Positions 1-7,696 of a stretch of 25,331 bases of DNA are shown one piece after another. The position numbers and the translations under genes were made by a program. The DNA is from JADLGF01 sp020849415 (lineage in GTDB: Bacteria; Chloroflexota; Chloroflexia; Thermomicrobiales; UBA6265). Location: positions 1 through 25,331 of the forward strand of contig JAPXTJ010000041.1 in NCBI GenBank assembly GCA_033812595.1, read 5' to 3'. Position 1 is the first letter of the stretch; each line of letters begins with the position of its first letter. Below the pieces are notes generated by a model, which was given only the letters and a program-made list of their open reading frames with translations, was not told the DNA's origin and did no database searches.

Positions 1-188
1 TCGTAGACGCTCTTCAGCTTCAGCCCGTCGCGGCTGAACTGCACGACCTCGGTCGCCAGCTGATTCGCCAGCAAGACCGCGCCGATGTAGATCGCCATCG
101 CCCCGAAAAGCGGGCCGGGTCGCTCCGGGCGCTTGAAGAGCGCACCGAGGTTGAACGTGGTTGGCAAGGTGGTGGACTGACTGCTCAT
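1..188 (-). CDS. N-terminal fragment of an unidentified membrane protein
   Basis: An open frame of 62 codons runs from an ATG at 188 off the left edge of the window. A GGAAG sequence lies about eight bases upstream of the ATG and could be the ribosome binding site. The visible protein begins MSSQSTTLPTTFNLGALF, followed by a basic stretch (KRPERPG) and one hydrophobic segment near residues 30-46 (MAIYIGAVLLANQLAT). A short basic amphipathic N-terminus before a first membrane helix is common in ABC transporter permeases and other inner-membrane proteins, but too little is present to name a family. The gene diverges from the ADP-ribosylglycohydrolase gene, with about 150 bases between the two starts. 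Confidence 0.55.
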   Translation of the reverse strand, partial: MSSQSTTLPTTFNLGALFKRPERPGPLFGAMAIYIGAVLLANQLATEVVQFSRDGLKLKSVY

Positions 189-338
189 CGAACTCGCTTC
201 CGAACGTAGCGCCGTGCCGGGTTGCGGCCCGCCAAGCATGCCGCGCCCGCCCCGGAACTGCAACGTATCCCCCGGCCGTTTGTTATGCTCACCGCCAGAT
301 TGCGCGTGGACCGAATCTCGGGATGGGGGCGGAAACAG

Positions 339-1265
339 ATGGTCGATCTTCAGGATCGGTACCGGGGAGTGTTGCTCGGGCTGGCGTGCGGAGACGCGCT
401 CGGCGGACCGGTCGAGTTTCTTTCGCGGGAGGATATCGCCACCCAACACCCGGACGGACTGCGCGATTTCATCGGCGGTGGCTGGCTCGAACTCTTCCCG
501 GGGGAGATCACCGATGACACCCAGATGACGCTGGCCATCGCCCGCAGCCTGGCGGAACGGGACGATGTCGATATGGAGGACATCGGTCGCCGCTTCGTGG
601 CGTGGGCGGACGGCGACCCGAAAGATATCGGCCTCACGACGCGGGCGGCCATCGAGGCGCTGCGGCGCGGGATCGACTGGCGCGAAGCCGGGACGCACGT
701 GTCGGGCTACGCGAGTGGCAACGCCGCCGGTAACGGGGCCGTGATGCGCTGCGCGCCGGTGGCGCTCCGGTTCCGGACCGACAAGGCGCGATTGATCACC
801 GCCTCGCGGGATACGGCCCGTATCACGCACGCGGATCGGCGCTGCCAGAGTTCGGCGGTGGCGGTGAATGGCATGCTTGCGCACCTGCTCGATGGCGGTG
901 CGATCGACGATCTGCCGGGCGTGATCCTCCCGGACATCGTCGATCCCGAGGTCGTATCGGCGCTCGAAAAAGCGAGCGATCTCCCCCGGGAGAAAGTGCG
1001 TTCGGGCGGGTTCGTAATCGACACGCTGCAAGCGGCGCTCTGGAGTCTCAAACAGACCGATTCGCTCGAAGCGGCGGTTGTGCTGGCAGTCAGCCTCGGC
1101 GCCGATACCGACACCACCGGCGCGGTGGCAGGCGCGTTCGCCGGCGCTGCCTACGGCGCCTCAGCCATTCCGCAGCGATGGCTCGATCAACTGCAATACC
1201 GCGACGATTTGACGGCTCTGGCCGATCGTCTGCTCGAACGTTCGCAGCAAACTAAACGTAACTGA
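339..1265 (+). CDS. ADP-ribosylglycohydrolase (DraG/ARH) family protein
   Basis: The 308-residue protein belongs to the DraG/ARH family, whose members remove ADP-ribose from modified proteins or small molecules using two Mg ions. It has the N-terminal GLACGDALGGPVEF motif (residues 14-27), the metal-binding TDDT at 58-61 within GEITDDTQMTLAI, GNGAVMR at 131-137, a THADRRC stretch at 163-169, and the C-terminal metal site ADTDTTGAVAGAFAG near 255-269. The length is typical of the family. I chose the ATG at 339 because GGCGGAAA precedes it and the family homology starts directly after it; the frame is open for another 39 codons upstream without family resemblance. There are no nif genes nearby, so a role in nitrogenase control is not supported. 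Substrate unknown; family assignment is firm. Confidence 0.9.
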   Translation: MVDLQDRYRGVLLGLACGDALGGPVEFLSREDIATQHPDGLRDFIGGGWLELFPGEITDDTQMTLAIARSLAERDDVDMEDIGRRFVAWADGDPKDIGLTTRAAIEALRRGIDWREAGTHVSGYASGNAAGNGAVMRCAPVALRFRTDKARLITASRDTARITHADRRCQSSAVAVNGMLAHLLDGGAIDDLPGVILPDIVDPEVVSALEKASDLPREKVRSGGFVIDTLQAALWSLKQTDSLEAAVVLAVSLGADTDTTGAVAGAFAGAAYGASAIPQRWLDQLQYRDDLTALADRLLERSQQTKRN

Positions 1266-1374
1266 TGCGCTGGCGACGCGGGGCGGATATTCAAGCGTTG
1301 AAGTGACTTGACGGTTCCGCCCGGTTGGTTGACGATCCCCGTGGTGAAACGCGGTTCAGGGCAGGAATCGGCGT

Positions 1375-1418
1375 TTGACCAGCTTTTCGCTATGCGTCTA
1401 CCATGATACGAGCATCAT
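1375..1418 (+). promoter_or_regulatory. Putative promoter and inverted-repeat operator of the ArsR-type gene
   Basis: TTGACC (1375-1380) and TACCAT (1399-1404) form a sigma-70-like pair with an 18-base spacer, matching 5 of 6 and 4 of 6 consensus positions. An inverted repeat ATGAT-N6-ATCAT (1403-1418) overlaps the -10 element and the likely start of transcription. This is where an autoregulating ArsR repressor would bind. The repeat is short, so this is a candidate only. Confidence 0.4.
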
Positions 1419-1452
1419 CAGCGGCGCATAGTCGTTTCGGGGTGGCCATCGA

Positions 1453-2619
1453 GTGGGTGAACTAGTTGCCGGGAAGCCAGCCCTGCGTCTGAGCTTCAAT
1501 GTCTCGCTTCCGATCGATCTCGTTTCCGCGATGTCGCTGCTCTACCGGGCAGTCCCCGGCAACGGTCTCGATCCCTGGTTGATCCAGTTGCGCCGGTCAC
1601 TGCCGCCCCAGATTCGGGCTGAGCTCGATCTCCTGCACGGCTTCTCCGGTCGCATGCTCTATTACATGGAAGAACCGGTGATGCGGTTCGACCCGCTGCG
1701 TCCCGACCGGCTCGATGCCACGTTCGAAGAACTTGTCGAGTTCCTTGAGTCGCTGCCGGCGTCTGATTACCTCGACATGGTGGCGCATTCCGCCGCCCGG
1801 GTGCATCAGGATATCGGCCTGCCGCCGATGCCGCGCCCGGCGGATGATGACATCGAGGGCTGGCGCACCTTCCTCACCCCCGGCCAGACCACGGCCGACA
1901 TGGATGAGGTGCTCTCGCTCATCTCCGATCCCGAAACCTTGAAGCGGCGCACCATCGGGCTGATGGAAGGGGTTTGGGAGAACGGCTACGGCGATGAATT
2001 CACGGCGCGGCGCGAAACCCTCGCTCAGGCCGCCCAGCTCGCCTCCCGCACCGAGGGTCGTGGAGCCGCGCTCGCTTTCAGCGAACTGACCGGCAATCGG
2101 ATGCCCTCGACGCTGGCGGCGTGGCTACCCGAGGTGGAACGGGTCACATTCAGCCCGTCGCTGCACGTCGGATCGCTGATCAGCTACATCTTCGTGCCAC
2201 CTGATCTCGTGATCTTTTTCAACGCGGGCGAGTACCTGCAACGGAACCTGGTGCCGGAGCCGGCGCGTCAGACGAACGGCAACCACGCCCCGAACGAAGC
2301 GGCGGCCGCGTTCGATCCGGCTACCGCGACCATGACGCCGCTGGCGCAGGATTCACTGCTTGAATCGCTGCGGGCGCTCGGCGACCAGAACCGCCTCCAC
2401 ATCCTCGAATTGCTGGCTGAAGGTGAGCTCTACGCGCAGGAGATCGTCGGCCGGCTCGGTATCGCCCAGTCCGCCGTCTCTCGCCACCTCTCATTGCTGG
2501 AGCGGGCGGGCCTGGTGACGGTGCGGCCGCGCGGTGGTATGAAGTACTACGCGGTCGACGAGGCGCGCCTCAAGGCCGTCTCCCGCAGTCTCTGCTGTCT
2601 CGGGAAAACACCCGGATAG
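1453..2619 (+). CDS. ArsR-family transcriptional regulator with a large N-terminal domain
   Basis: The protein has 388 residues, far longer than a classic ArsR repressor (about 100-120). The C-terminal 89 residues (300-388) are a clear ArsR winged helix: ALGDQNRLHILELLAEGEL, then the recognition-helix region AQSAVSRHLSLLERAGLV (about 339-356) and a beta-wing RPRGGMKYYAV. The N-terminal roughly 290 residues have no signal peptide or obvious membrane span. They resemble the uncharacterised domain (DUF5937 type) found before ArsR helices in Actinobacteria and Chloroflexota, by recollection of the architecture only. A CC pair lies near the C-terminus (LCCLG), but the classic ELCVCDL metal site is absent, so metal sensing is not supported. 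The start is a GTG preceded by GGGGTGG; a promoter and inverted repeat lie just upstream. The target genes are unknown. Confidence 0.8.
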   Translation: MGELVAGKPALRLSFNVSLPIDLVSAMSLLYRAVPGNGLDPWLIQLRRSLPPQIRAELDLLHGFSGRMLYYMEEPVMRFDPLRPDRLDATFEELVEFLESLPASDYLDMVAHSAARVHQDIGLPPMPRPADDDIEGWRTFLTPGQTTADMDEVLSLISDPETLKRRTIGLMEGVWENGYGDEFTARRETLAQAAQLASRTEGRGAALAFSELTGNRMPSTLAAWLPEVERVTFSPSLHVGSLISYIFVPPDLVIFFNAGEYLQRNLVPEPARQTNGNHAPNEAAAAFDPATATMTPLAQDSLLESLRALGDQNRLHILELLAEGELYAQEIVGRLGIAQSAVSRHLSLLERAGLVTVRPRGGMKYYAVDEARLKAVSRSLCCLGKTPG

Positions 2620-2663
2620 GTTCCGCTTGGCCGGTGTCATTCGATTGCGACGTCACGGACCAG

Positions 2664-2885
2664 CTACTGCTCGAAGCCGCGCACGACCCCTTGCAGCAGC
2701 TGGCTCGATTCCGCCATCACGAAGCGCAGGCCGTCGATGTAGATGAGCACTTCCAGCAGCTCGTCGCCCTGGAAGTGCTCGACCGCGTCGGCCAGTTCAC
2801 CGCATTCACGTAGTGCGCTGACCAGATTCCGGCGCGCCTGATCGCCGCGCGCCGCGGTTGATTGGTCAAATCTCGCTCGATCCAC
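2664..2885 (-). CDS. Small protein of unknown function downstream of the amidase
   Basis: A 73-codon frame starts at a GTG (2885), only 11 bases after the amidase stop codon, with a good ribosome binding site (GGGGA, about seven bases upstream). The predicted protein is acidic and helical in character (LVSALRECGELADAVEHF, then DELLEVLIYIDGLRFVMAES), soluble, and has no signal peptide or recognised motif. Spacing, ribosome binding site and plausible amino-acid composition make it a likely third gene of the amidase unit rather than a chance frame. It converges on the ArsR-type gene, 44 bases away. I do not recognise its family. Confidence 0.5.
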   Translation of the reverse strand: MDRARFDQSTAARGDQARRNLVSALRECGELADAVEHFQGDELLEVLIYIDGLRFVMAESSQLLQGVVRGFEQ

Positions 2886-2896
2886 GTTTATCCCCG

Positions 2897-4324
2897 TCAG
2901 TCGCCGAGCAGCGCCGGTCGCCGCTCGAGCTGCTTCACCGATTGTTCGAACGCCTGGCCGATTCGACAGATGCGCGCTTCCTGGAACGGCCGCCCGGCGA
3001 TCGTGATTCCGATCGGCAACCCGTTGCGATCGAACCCGGCGTTGACGCTCAGGGCCGGTTGGCCGGTCAGATTGAAAACGGTGCAGAGCCGCGTGTAGGC
3101 GAACCCGACCGATTCGCGACTGCCGTCGTCGTAGGTGACGAAGGTGTCGTCGGCCGGTGCGGCCGTGCCCGGGAGGGTCGGAACGACGATCGCGTCGAGC
3201 CGGTGATCGTTGAAGAGCCGCGCCACCGTTTCCCGGATGTAAACGCGAGCCTGTTGGGCGCGAAGGTAGCCGCTGGCCGGATAGAGCCGGTTGGCCTGAT
3301 TGCGCAGCCGCAGTTCGCGGGCGTAGCCCACGGGATTGGCGGCCATGGCGTCGTCGTGCACCGCCACCGCCTCGATCCGGTTGATGATCAGGCCGGCGGC
3401 GCGGGCGGAGGCGGCTTCGGGCCAGTTGACGTCGATCAACTCGGCGCCGAGTTCGGCGAAGGTCGGCAGGATCAGTTCGAAGGTCGAGGCGACATCACCC
3501 TGCACCCGCTGCAGGAAGTGATCGCGCACCACACCGATGCGGAGACCCTTCAGGTCGCGGCCGAGTTCCTCGGTGACGTCGTGCCAGGGCTCGTTCGTGC
3601 TGAGCGGATCGAGCGGATCGAATCCCTGGATCACGTTCAGCATCAGAGCGGCGTCCTCGACCGTGTCGGCGATCGGGCCGGCGGTGTCGAGCGACCAGGC
3701 GAGGGGATAGATACCGCGCTTGCTGACGCGGCCGTAGGTCGGCTTGAGTCCGGCCACGCCGCAAACCGAGGCGGGAATGCGAATGCTGCCGCCGGTGTCG
3801 GTGCCGACCGCGATCGGGCAGACCTTCGCCGCCACCGCTGAGGCGGAACCGCCCGAGCTGCCGCCGGGAATGCGGGTCGGGTCCCAGGGGTTGCGGGCCG
3901 GCGGGCTGATCACCCCGGCCGCAAACTCCTGCGTCACCGTTTTGCCGAGCACGATCGCGCCGGCCGATCGCAGCGCGGTGACGACCGCCGCGTCCTCTGC
4001 GGCGGGAGCGGCGTGCTCACGTGATTTCGAGCCGCACCGGGTCGGCACGCCGGTAACATCGACGATGTCCTTCACCGCCACCGGAATGCCGTGGAGCGGT
4101 CCGAGATCGTCGCCGCGGAGCAGTGCCGATTCGGCGGCGCGGGCGGCGTCGATCGCCTGGTCACCGAGCACCTCGACCCAGGCGTGAAGACTCGGTTCCA
4201 GCGCCTCGATGCGCTCCAGGGACGAGGTAACGAGATCGACCGGTGAGATTTCGCCGAGGCGCATCAGGCGGTGCGCTTCGCCGACGGAGAGTTCGCAGAG
4301 ATCGGATGAGGCGATCGGGCTCAT
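2897..4324 (-). CDS. Amidase-signature family amidohydrolase (AtzE/GatA-like)
   Basis: The 475-residue enzyme carries the complete Ser-cisSer-Lys machinery of amidase-signature hydrolases. The lysine is K85 in GIPVAVKDIVDVTG, the cis-serine is S156 in PGGSSGGSAS, and the nucleophile is S180 in GTDTGGSIRIPAS. The 24-residue spacing between the serines equals that of GatA and FAAH. Family members hydrolyse carboxylic amides in the cytoplasm; no signal peptide is present. I chose the ATG at 4324 because it overlaps the stop of the upstream adaptor gene (ATGA) and has a GGAGGAGGCGGA ribosome binding site. A much longer in-frame extension to 4693 would cover the adaptor gene and is rejected. The adaptor argues for an AtzE-type amidase working with a small partner, not a true tRNA amidotransferase subunit: no gatB is nearby. 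Substrate unknown. Confidence 0.9.
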   Translation of the reverse strand: MSPIASSDLCELSVGEAHRLMRLGEISPVDLVTSSLERIEALEPSLHAWVEVLGDQAIDAARAAESALLRGDDLGPLHGIPVAVKDIVDVTGVPTRCGSKSREHAAPAAEDAAVVTALRSAGAIVLGKTVTQEFAAGVISPPARNPWDPTRIPGGSSGGSASAVAAKVCPIAVGTDTGGSIRIPASVCGVAGLKPTYGRVSKRGIYPLAWSLDTAGPIADTVEDAALMLNVIQGFDPLDPLSTNEPWHDVTEELGRDLKGLRIGVVRDHFLQRVQGDVASTFELILPTFAELGAELIDVNWPEAASARAAGLIINRIEAVAVHDDAMAANPVGYARELRLRNQANRLYPASGYLRAQQARVYIRETVARLFNDHRLDAIVVPTLPGTAAPADDTFVTYDDGSRESVGFAYTRLCTVFNLTGQPALSVNAGFDRNGLPIGITIAGRPFQEARICRIGQAFEQSVKQLERRPALLGD

Positions 4325-4530
4325 TCCGCCTCCTCCCAGCGCGCATCCCAGGTGAATTCCGGCTCGTACCCGGTGAGATCGAAGTGATCGAGTTCGGTCG
4401 CCATCTCGAAGAGCGCGTCGATCAGGCCGGTCACCTCCGACAGGTCCTCGGGCGCGATCGGGTTGCCACCGGCGGCGGCCATCGCCCCGACCAGTTCGGG
4501 GGTCAATGGCGGGCGGTTCGGTTTGGTCAT
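4321..4530 (-). CDS. AtzG/GatC-like small amidase adaptor subunit
   Basis: This 69-residue protein overlaps the amidase start by four bases (ATGA), so the two are probably translationally coupled. Its sequence runs NPIAPEDLSEVTGLIDALF, then ELDHFDLTGYEPEFTW: a helical N-terminal half and a C-terminal tail ending in EP-x-F, as in the AtzG/GatC-like partners of amidases. In AtzE-AtzG and GatA-GatC such a partner wraps around and stabilises the amidase. The ATG at 4530 is chosen because the homology-like part starts soon after it; GGAAGG lies 13 bases upstream, which is somewhat far. The frame remains open up to 4626, but that part is unlike the family. Function is inferred from size, position and pattern. 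Confidence 0.65.
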   Translation of the reverse strand: MTKPNRPPLTPELVGAMAAAGGNPIAPEDLSEVTGLIDALFEMATELDHFDLTGYEPEFTWDARWEEAE

Positions 4531-4676
4531 CGGTTCGGAACATCCTTCCCGGAATCGGTGAATGATCGTCCCGGCATTGTACGACCCCGATCCGGGTTGC
4601 TCGCGATACCTGACACGATCTGGCAATAACCTGTCCTATCGTTGTCGGGTTCGGTCGAGGACGATCGAGGGACGCA
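4531..4676. promoter_or_regulatory. Divergent intergenic region between the amidase unit and the flavin oxidoreductase gene
   Basis: Promoters for both directions should lie here. On the minus strand TACAAT (complement of 4576-4581) is a 5-of-6 match to a -10 element, but no good -35 is spaced correctly. On the plus strand CTGACA (4610-4615), 18 bases, TCCTAT (4634-4639) is a weak pair. No clear operator was seen. Confidence 0.25.
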
Positions 4677-5525
4677 ATGGAGGCAATCAGCACGATGCAG
4701 TACGGATTCGTTCTTCCGGTTCACGATCCGAAGATGATCGTCGAGCTGTCCAAAGAGGTCGAGGCGGCTGGATGGGACGGCGTTTTCATCGCCGAGATGA
4801 TCTGGGGTCCTGACGCCTGGGTGGCGCTGACCGGCGCCGCGATGGTCACCGAGCGAATCAGGCTCGGCACCCTGCTTTCTCCGATATCGCGGATGCGGCC
4901 GTGGAAGATCGCCAGCGAAACTGCGACGCTCGACCAGCTTTCGAACGGCCGGGTGATTTTGGCGGTCGGACTCGGCGCGCTCGATACCGGTTTCGCCGAG
5001 TTCGGTGAAGCGACTGATCGTAAGACCCGGAACGAGCTGGTCGATGAATCGCTCGAACTCGTCCAGCTTTTCTGGAAGAAGACGCCGTTCACCTTCGAGG
5101 GGAAGCACTACCGGGTCGATACCGCGTCGATGGGCGAGGGGATTCTGGCCTGGGGCATCGGTCCGGCACAGCAGCCGCGCATTCCGATCTGGATGACCGG
5201 CACCTGGCCCCCGAAGACTTCCATGAAACGGGCCGTGCAATTCGACGGCATCCTGCCCAACTACGTCACGCCGGAAGGCACGATGGGCGAGCACTCGGTG
5301 GAAGCGCTCGAAGCGATCCGGGACTATGTGAAGGAGTCCGGGGTCGATCACCCGGTCGATATCGTCATCGAGGGGAACACGCCCGATTCATCACCGGAGA
5401 GCGTGGCGACGGTCGAGCAATGGCGTCAGGCGGGCGGAACGTGGTGGATCGAATCCCCCTGGAGCCGCGAAAGCGACTTCGACTACCTCCGCGCTCGCAT
5501 CGCGGCCGGTCCACCGAAGCCGTAG
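4677..5525 (+). CDS. Luciferase-like (LLM class) flavin-dependent oxidoreductase
   Basis: The 282-residue protein matches the bacterial luciferase-like TIM-barrel family, FMN- or F420-dependent oxidoreductases that oxidise or cleave small organic substrates. It shows the family order: MQYGFVLP at the first strand, AEAAGWDGVFIAE-type second strand (here EVEAAGWDGVFIAEM), TERIRLGTLLSPISRMRPWK, TLDQLSNGRVILAVGLGA, and IPIWMTGTWPPKT further on. The start is uncertain: the ATG at 4677 has GAGGGA four bases upstream, while the ATG at 4695 has GGAGG eleven bases upstream and begins directly at the family core. It is transcribed away from the amidase unit and converges on the VOC gene with 12 bases between the stops. 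Substrate and choice of FMN or F420 cannot be read from the sequence. Confidence 0.88.
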   Translation: MEAISTMQYGFVLPVHDPKMIVELSKEVEAAGWDGVFIAEMIWGPDAWVALTGAAMVTERIRLGTLLSPISRMRPWKIASETATLDQLSNGRVILAVGLGALDTGFAEFGEATDRKTRNELVDESLELVQLFWKKTPFTFEGKHYRVDTASMGEGILAWGIGPAQQPRIPIWMTGTWPPKTSMKRAVQFDGILPNYVTPEGTMGEHSVEALEAIRDYVKESGVDHPVDIVIEGNTPDSSPESVATVEQWRQAGGTWWIESPWSRESDFDYLRARIAAGPPKP

Positions 5526-5537
5526 TGCTGAGGCGGC

Positions 5538-5945
5538 TCACTCGCTTTGCGCGAATGCCACCACGTGCCCGTCCGGATCGCTGAGGTAGCCGACGCGCTC
5601 CCCCCAGTCGCGGGAGGCGGGTGCGGAAACCGCTCCTGCGCCCGCGCGCAGGGCTTGCTCATAGGCGCTATCCGCGTTGGGAACGCGCAGATACAACTCG
5701 CAGCGCGGGATGCCATTTCCTTGCGAGGGGTGGGGCAAGGGCGGCGCAATCAGCGACGCGATCCCCTGTTCAGGCATCAGCCCGATCGTCACGCCAGGCA
5801 AGATCTCGAACTCGGTCATGCCGGGTACATCGAGCGTTGGAATAAGACCGAGTATCGCGGCGTAGAAATCCCGAGCAGCGTGCTGGTCACGCACGTAGAG
5901 GATCACAATAAGATGTCCCGCCCGGTTTTCAGTATTTCCGGTCAT
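5538..5945 (-). CDS. VOC (glyoxalase/bleomycin-resistance fold) family protein
   Basis: This 135-residue protein has the two beta-alpha-beta-beta-beta modules of the vicinal oxygen chelate fold: HLIVILYVRDQHAARDFYAA (11-30) and CELYLRVPNADSAYEQALRA (82-101), ending with LSDPDGHVVAFAQ. H11 and E83 sit where metal ligands often are. The usual final glutamate after DPDGH is alanine (A130), which argues against a classic metalloenzyme such as glyoxalase I or methylmalonyl-CoA epimerase and for a binding or bleomycin-resistance-like protein. I prefer the ATG at 5945 (GTGGGA just upstream) over a GTG at 5969 that lacks a ribosome binding site. It is the last gene of the lacI-led unit, 54 bases after the CoA-transferase stop. 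Confidence 0.8.
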   Translation of the reverse strand: MTGNTENRAGHLIVILYVRDQHAARDFYAAILGLIPTLDVPGMTEFEILPGVTIGLMPEQGIASLIAPPLPHPSQGNGIPRCELYLRVPNADSAYEQALRAGAGAVSAPASRDWGERVGYLSDPDGHVVAFAQSE

Positions 5946-5999
5946 GCGTGTCCCACATTCGTCAGTCACTCGCGGCGTGGTGACAACTCAATCCTGCAG

Positions 6000-7190
6000 C
6001 TAGATCGCTCCCGCCGCTTTGAGACGCCGAATTCGTTCGTCAGTGTATCCGAGCAGGTCGGCCAGGATGATGCTCGTGTCCGCTCCGAGGGGTGCTGCAG
6101 GGGAGTGAGATTCTTCGACGCCCGCGAACTTGATGGGGTTGCCGGTTTGGCGGATGGGGCCGAACTCCGGGTGTTCGACCTCGATCACCATCTGTCGGGC
6201 CAGTACCTGCTCATCGCGTAGCGCTTCCTCGACCGAATTGACCGGTGCGCAGGGCACTTTGCCCCTAAGTCTGTCGAGCCAGTCGGCGGTGGTGCGCGTG
6301 ACGAAAATGCGATCGAGTTCCGCCCAGAGGGCGTCCCGGTGTTCGAAGCGATCGGCGAAGCGCGCGAAACGGGGATCGCTGGCGATGGCGTCATCGTCGA
6401 GTTCCGGCACCAGCGCCTCCCAGAACTTCTCCTTGGCGCACATGATCGCCATGTAGCCGTCGGCGGTTTTGAGCACCTGCGACGGGTAGAGGGTGGGGTG
6501 GGAGGAGTTCGGTAGCCGTTCGGGACGGTAATCGCTGTTCAGGGTCCAGGCAGCGAGATAGTTGAGCATCGAGACGGCGGTGTCGAGCAGGCTGATATCG
6601 ACATCACAGCCGACCCCGGTTTGCCGCGCCTGCATGATGCCGGTAACCAGCCCCAGCGCGGCGGCGATGCCGCCGGAGAAATCGATCACCGAAACCCCGG
6701 CCCGGGCCGGCGGCGAATCGGGCTCGCCGGTCAGGCTCATCATGCCGGAATAGGCCTGGATCAGGTAGTCGTAACCCGGTTCGGCGGCGCGCGGACCGGT
6801 CATGCCGAAGCCGCTCAATGAACAACAGACGATGGCGGGATTGATCCGCTGCAGGTTGCTGTGGAGCAAACCAAGCCGGGCCGGAAGATCACCGCGCAGG
6901 TTCGAAAAGAGTCCGTCCGAAACGCGAATCAGATCGTGAAACACCGCTCGTCCGGCCTCGGAGCGAAGATCGAGCGTGATGCACCGGTTGTTCCGGTTGA
7001 GGCTCTGGAAGTAGAGGCTGTCCTGATTCTCCGCGCCCGGATCGACGTAGCGACTGACATCGCCGCCGGCGGACGGATCCTCGATCTTGATGATCTCGGC
7101 GCCGAGATCGGCGAGGAGCATCATGCCGTAGGGACCGGCCCCGAACTGCGAAAGGGCGAGGATGCGAACCCCGTCGAGCGGTCGCTTCAC
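6000..7190 (-). CDS. CaiB/BaiF (family III) CoA-transferase
   Basis: The 396-residue protein has the family III CoA-transferase pattern: PLDGVRILALSQFGAGPYG at the N-terminus, LLADLGAEIIKIEDP (25-39), NRNNRCITLDLRS, CSLSGFGMTGPRA, and PGYDYLIQAYSGMMSLTGEP, where D141 aligns with the catalytic aspartate that forms the aspartyl-CoA thioester. It closes with the usual small C-terminal lobe. Members move CoA between carboxylic acids in the cytoplasm. The GTG start overlaps the stop of the MaoC-like gene by four bases (GTGA), so the two are probably co-translated. This couples CoA activation with hydration of an enoyl-CoA type intermediate. Donor and acceptor acids cannot be deduced. Confidence 0.92.
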   Translation of the reverse strand: MKRPLDGVRILALSQFGAGPYGMMLLADLGAEIIKIEDPSAGGDVSRYVDPGAENQDSLYFQSLNRNNRCITLDLRSEAGRAVFHDLIRVSDGLFSNLRGDLPARLGLLHSNLQRINPAIVCCSLSGFGMTGPRAAEPGYDYLIQAYSGMMSLTGEPDSPPARAGVSVIDFSGGIAAALGLVTGIMQARQTGVGCDVDISLLDTAVSMLNYLAAWTLNSDYRPERLPNSSHPTLYPSQVLKTADGYMAIMCAKEKFWEALVPELDDDAIASDPRFARFADRFEHRDALWAELDRIFVTRTTADWLDRLRGKVPCAPVNSVEEALRDEQVLARQMVIEVEHPEFGPIRQTGNPIKFAGVEESHSPAAPLGADTSIILADLLGYTDERIRRLKAAGAI

Positions 7191-7684
7191 CCCCCGCTCC
7201 CTTCCCGGTTCGGCTCGATCGTCAGATCTTGGGCGAACTCCGCCTTCGGGATCAGCACCTTGCGCCGAAACCTCAGCACCTCCTGCCCATGCTGGTTCCA
7301 GGCGCGCGTTTCCACGGCCACCACGCCCCGATCGGGTTTGCTCGCTGATTCCCGCACGTCGAGCACCGTCGATTCGGCGTAGACCGTGTCGCCGACGAAG
7401 ACCGGCGCCACGTGCTCGATCGATTCGTAGGCAAGATTGGCGATCGCCCGGCCCGAGATGTCCGGCACGCTCAGCCCGACCACGACGCTGAACACCAGCG
7501 TGCCCACCACCACTCGCTGTCCATGCTGGGTGCCCCCGGCGTAGCGGGCATCGATGTGCAGCGGGTGATGATTCATCGTCAATAGTGAAAAAAGCTGATT
7601 GTCCGATTCGGTCAGCGTCCGGCCCGGCTGATGACGATAGACGGCGCCGGCTTCGAATTCTTCGAGCGTACGTCCGAACTGCAC
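7187..7684 (-). CDS. MaoC-like hotdog-fold protein, probable acyl-CoA hydratase/dehydratase
   Basis: This 165-residue single hotdog protein carries the MaoC signature as LLTMNHHPLHIDARYAGG (residues 34-51), followed by RVVVGTLVFSVVVGLSV and APVFVGDTVYAESTVLDV. In R-specific enoyl-CoA hydratases the signature is D-x4-H; here the aspartate is asparagine (N38) while H43 and D45 are kept, as in the MaoC subgroup often annotated as mesaconyl-CoA hydratase-like. The GTG start has AAGGAG seven bases upstream, lies 12 bases after the DppC stop, and the stop overlaps the CoA-transferase start. It is likely a hydratase acting on the product of the adjacent CoA-transferase, but the asparagine leaves catalysis open. 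Confidence 0.85.
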   Translation of the reverse strand: MQFGRTLEEFEAGAVYRHQPGRTLTESDNQLFSLLTMNHHPLHIDARYAGGTQHGQRVVVGTLVFSVVVGLSVPDISGRAIANLAYESIEHVAPVFVGDTVYAESTVLDVRESASKPDRGVVAVETRAWNQHGQEVLRFRRKVLIPKAEFAQDLTIEPNREGSGG

Positions 7685-7696
7685 GGAGAACTCCTT

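Noticed and set aside
339..1265. Nitrogenase-reactivating DraG function for the ADP-ribosylglycohydrolase
   Set aside because: No draT or nif gene is in the window and the family covers many other substrates; only the family name is supported.
2897..4530. GatCA part of a tRNA-dependent amidotransferase
   Set aside because: There is no gatB, and the adaptor and amidase arrangement fits catabolic AtzG-AtzE-type pairs as well or better.
4325..4693. N-terminal extension of the amidase reading frame up to 4693
   Set aside because: It would cover the whole adaptor gene in another frame; the ATG at 4324 has an excellent ribosome binding site and begins the family homology.
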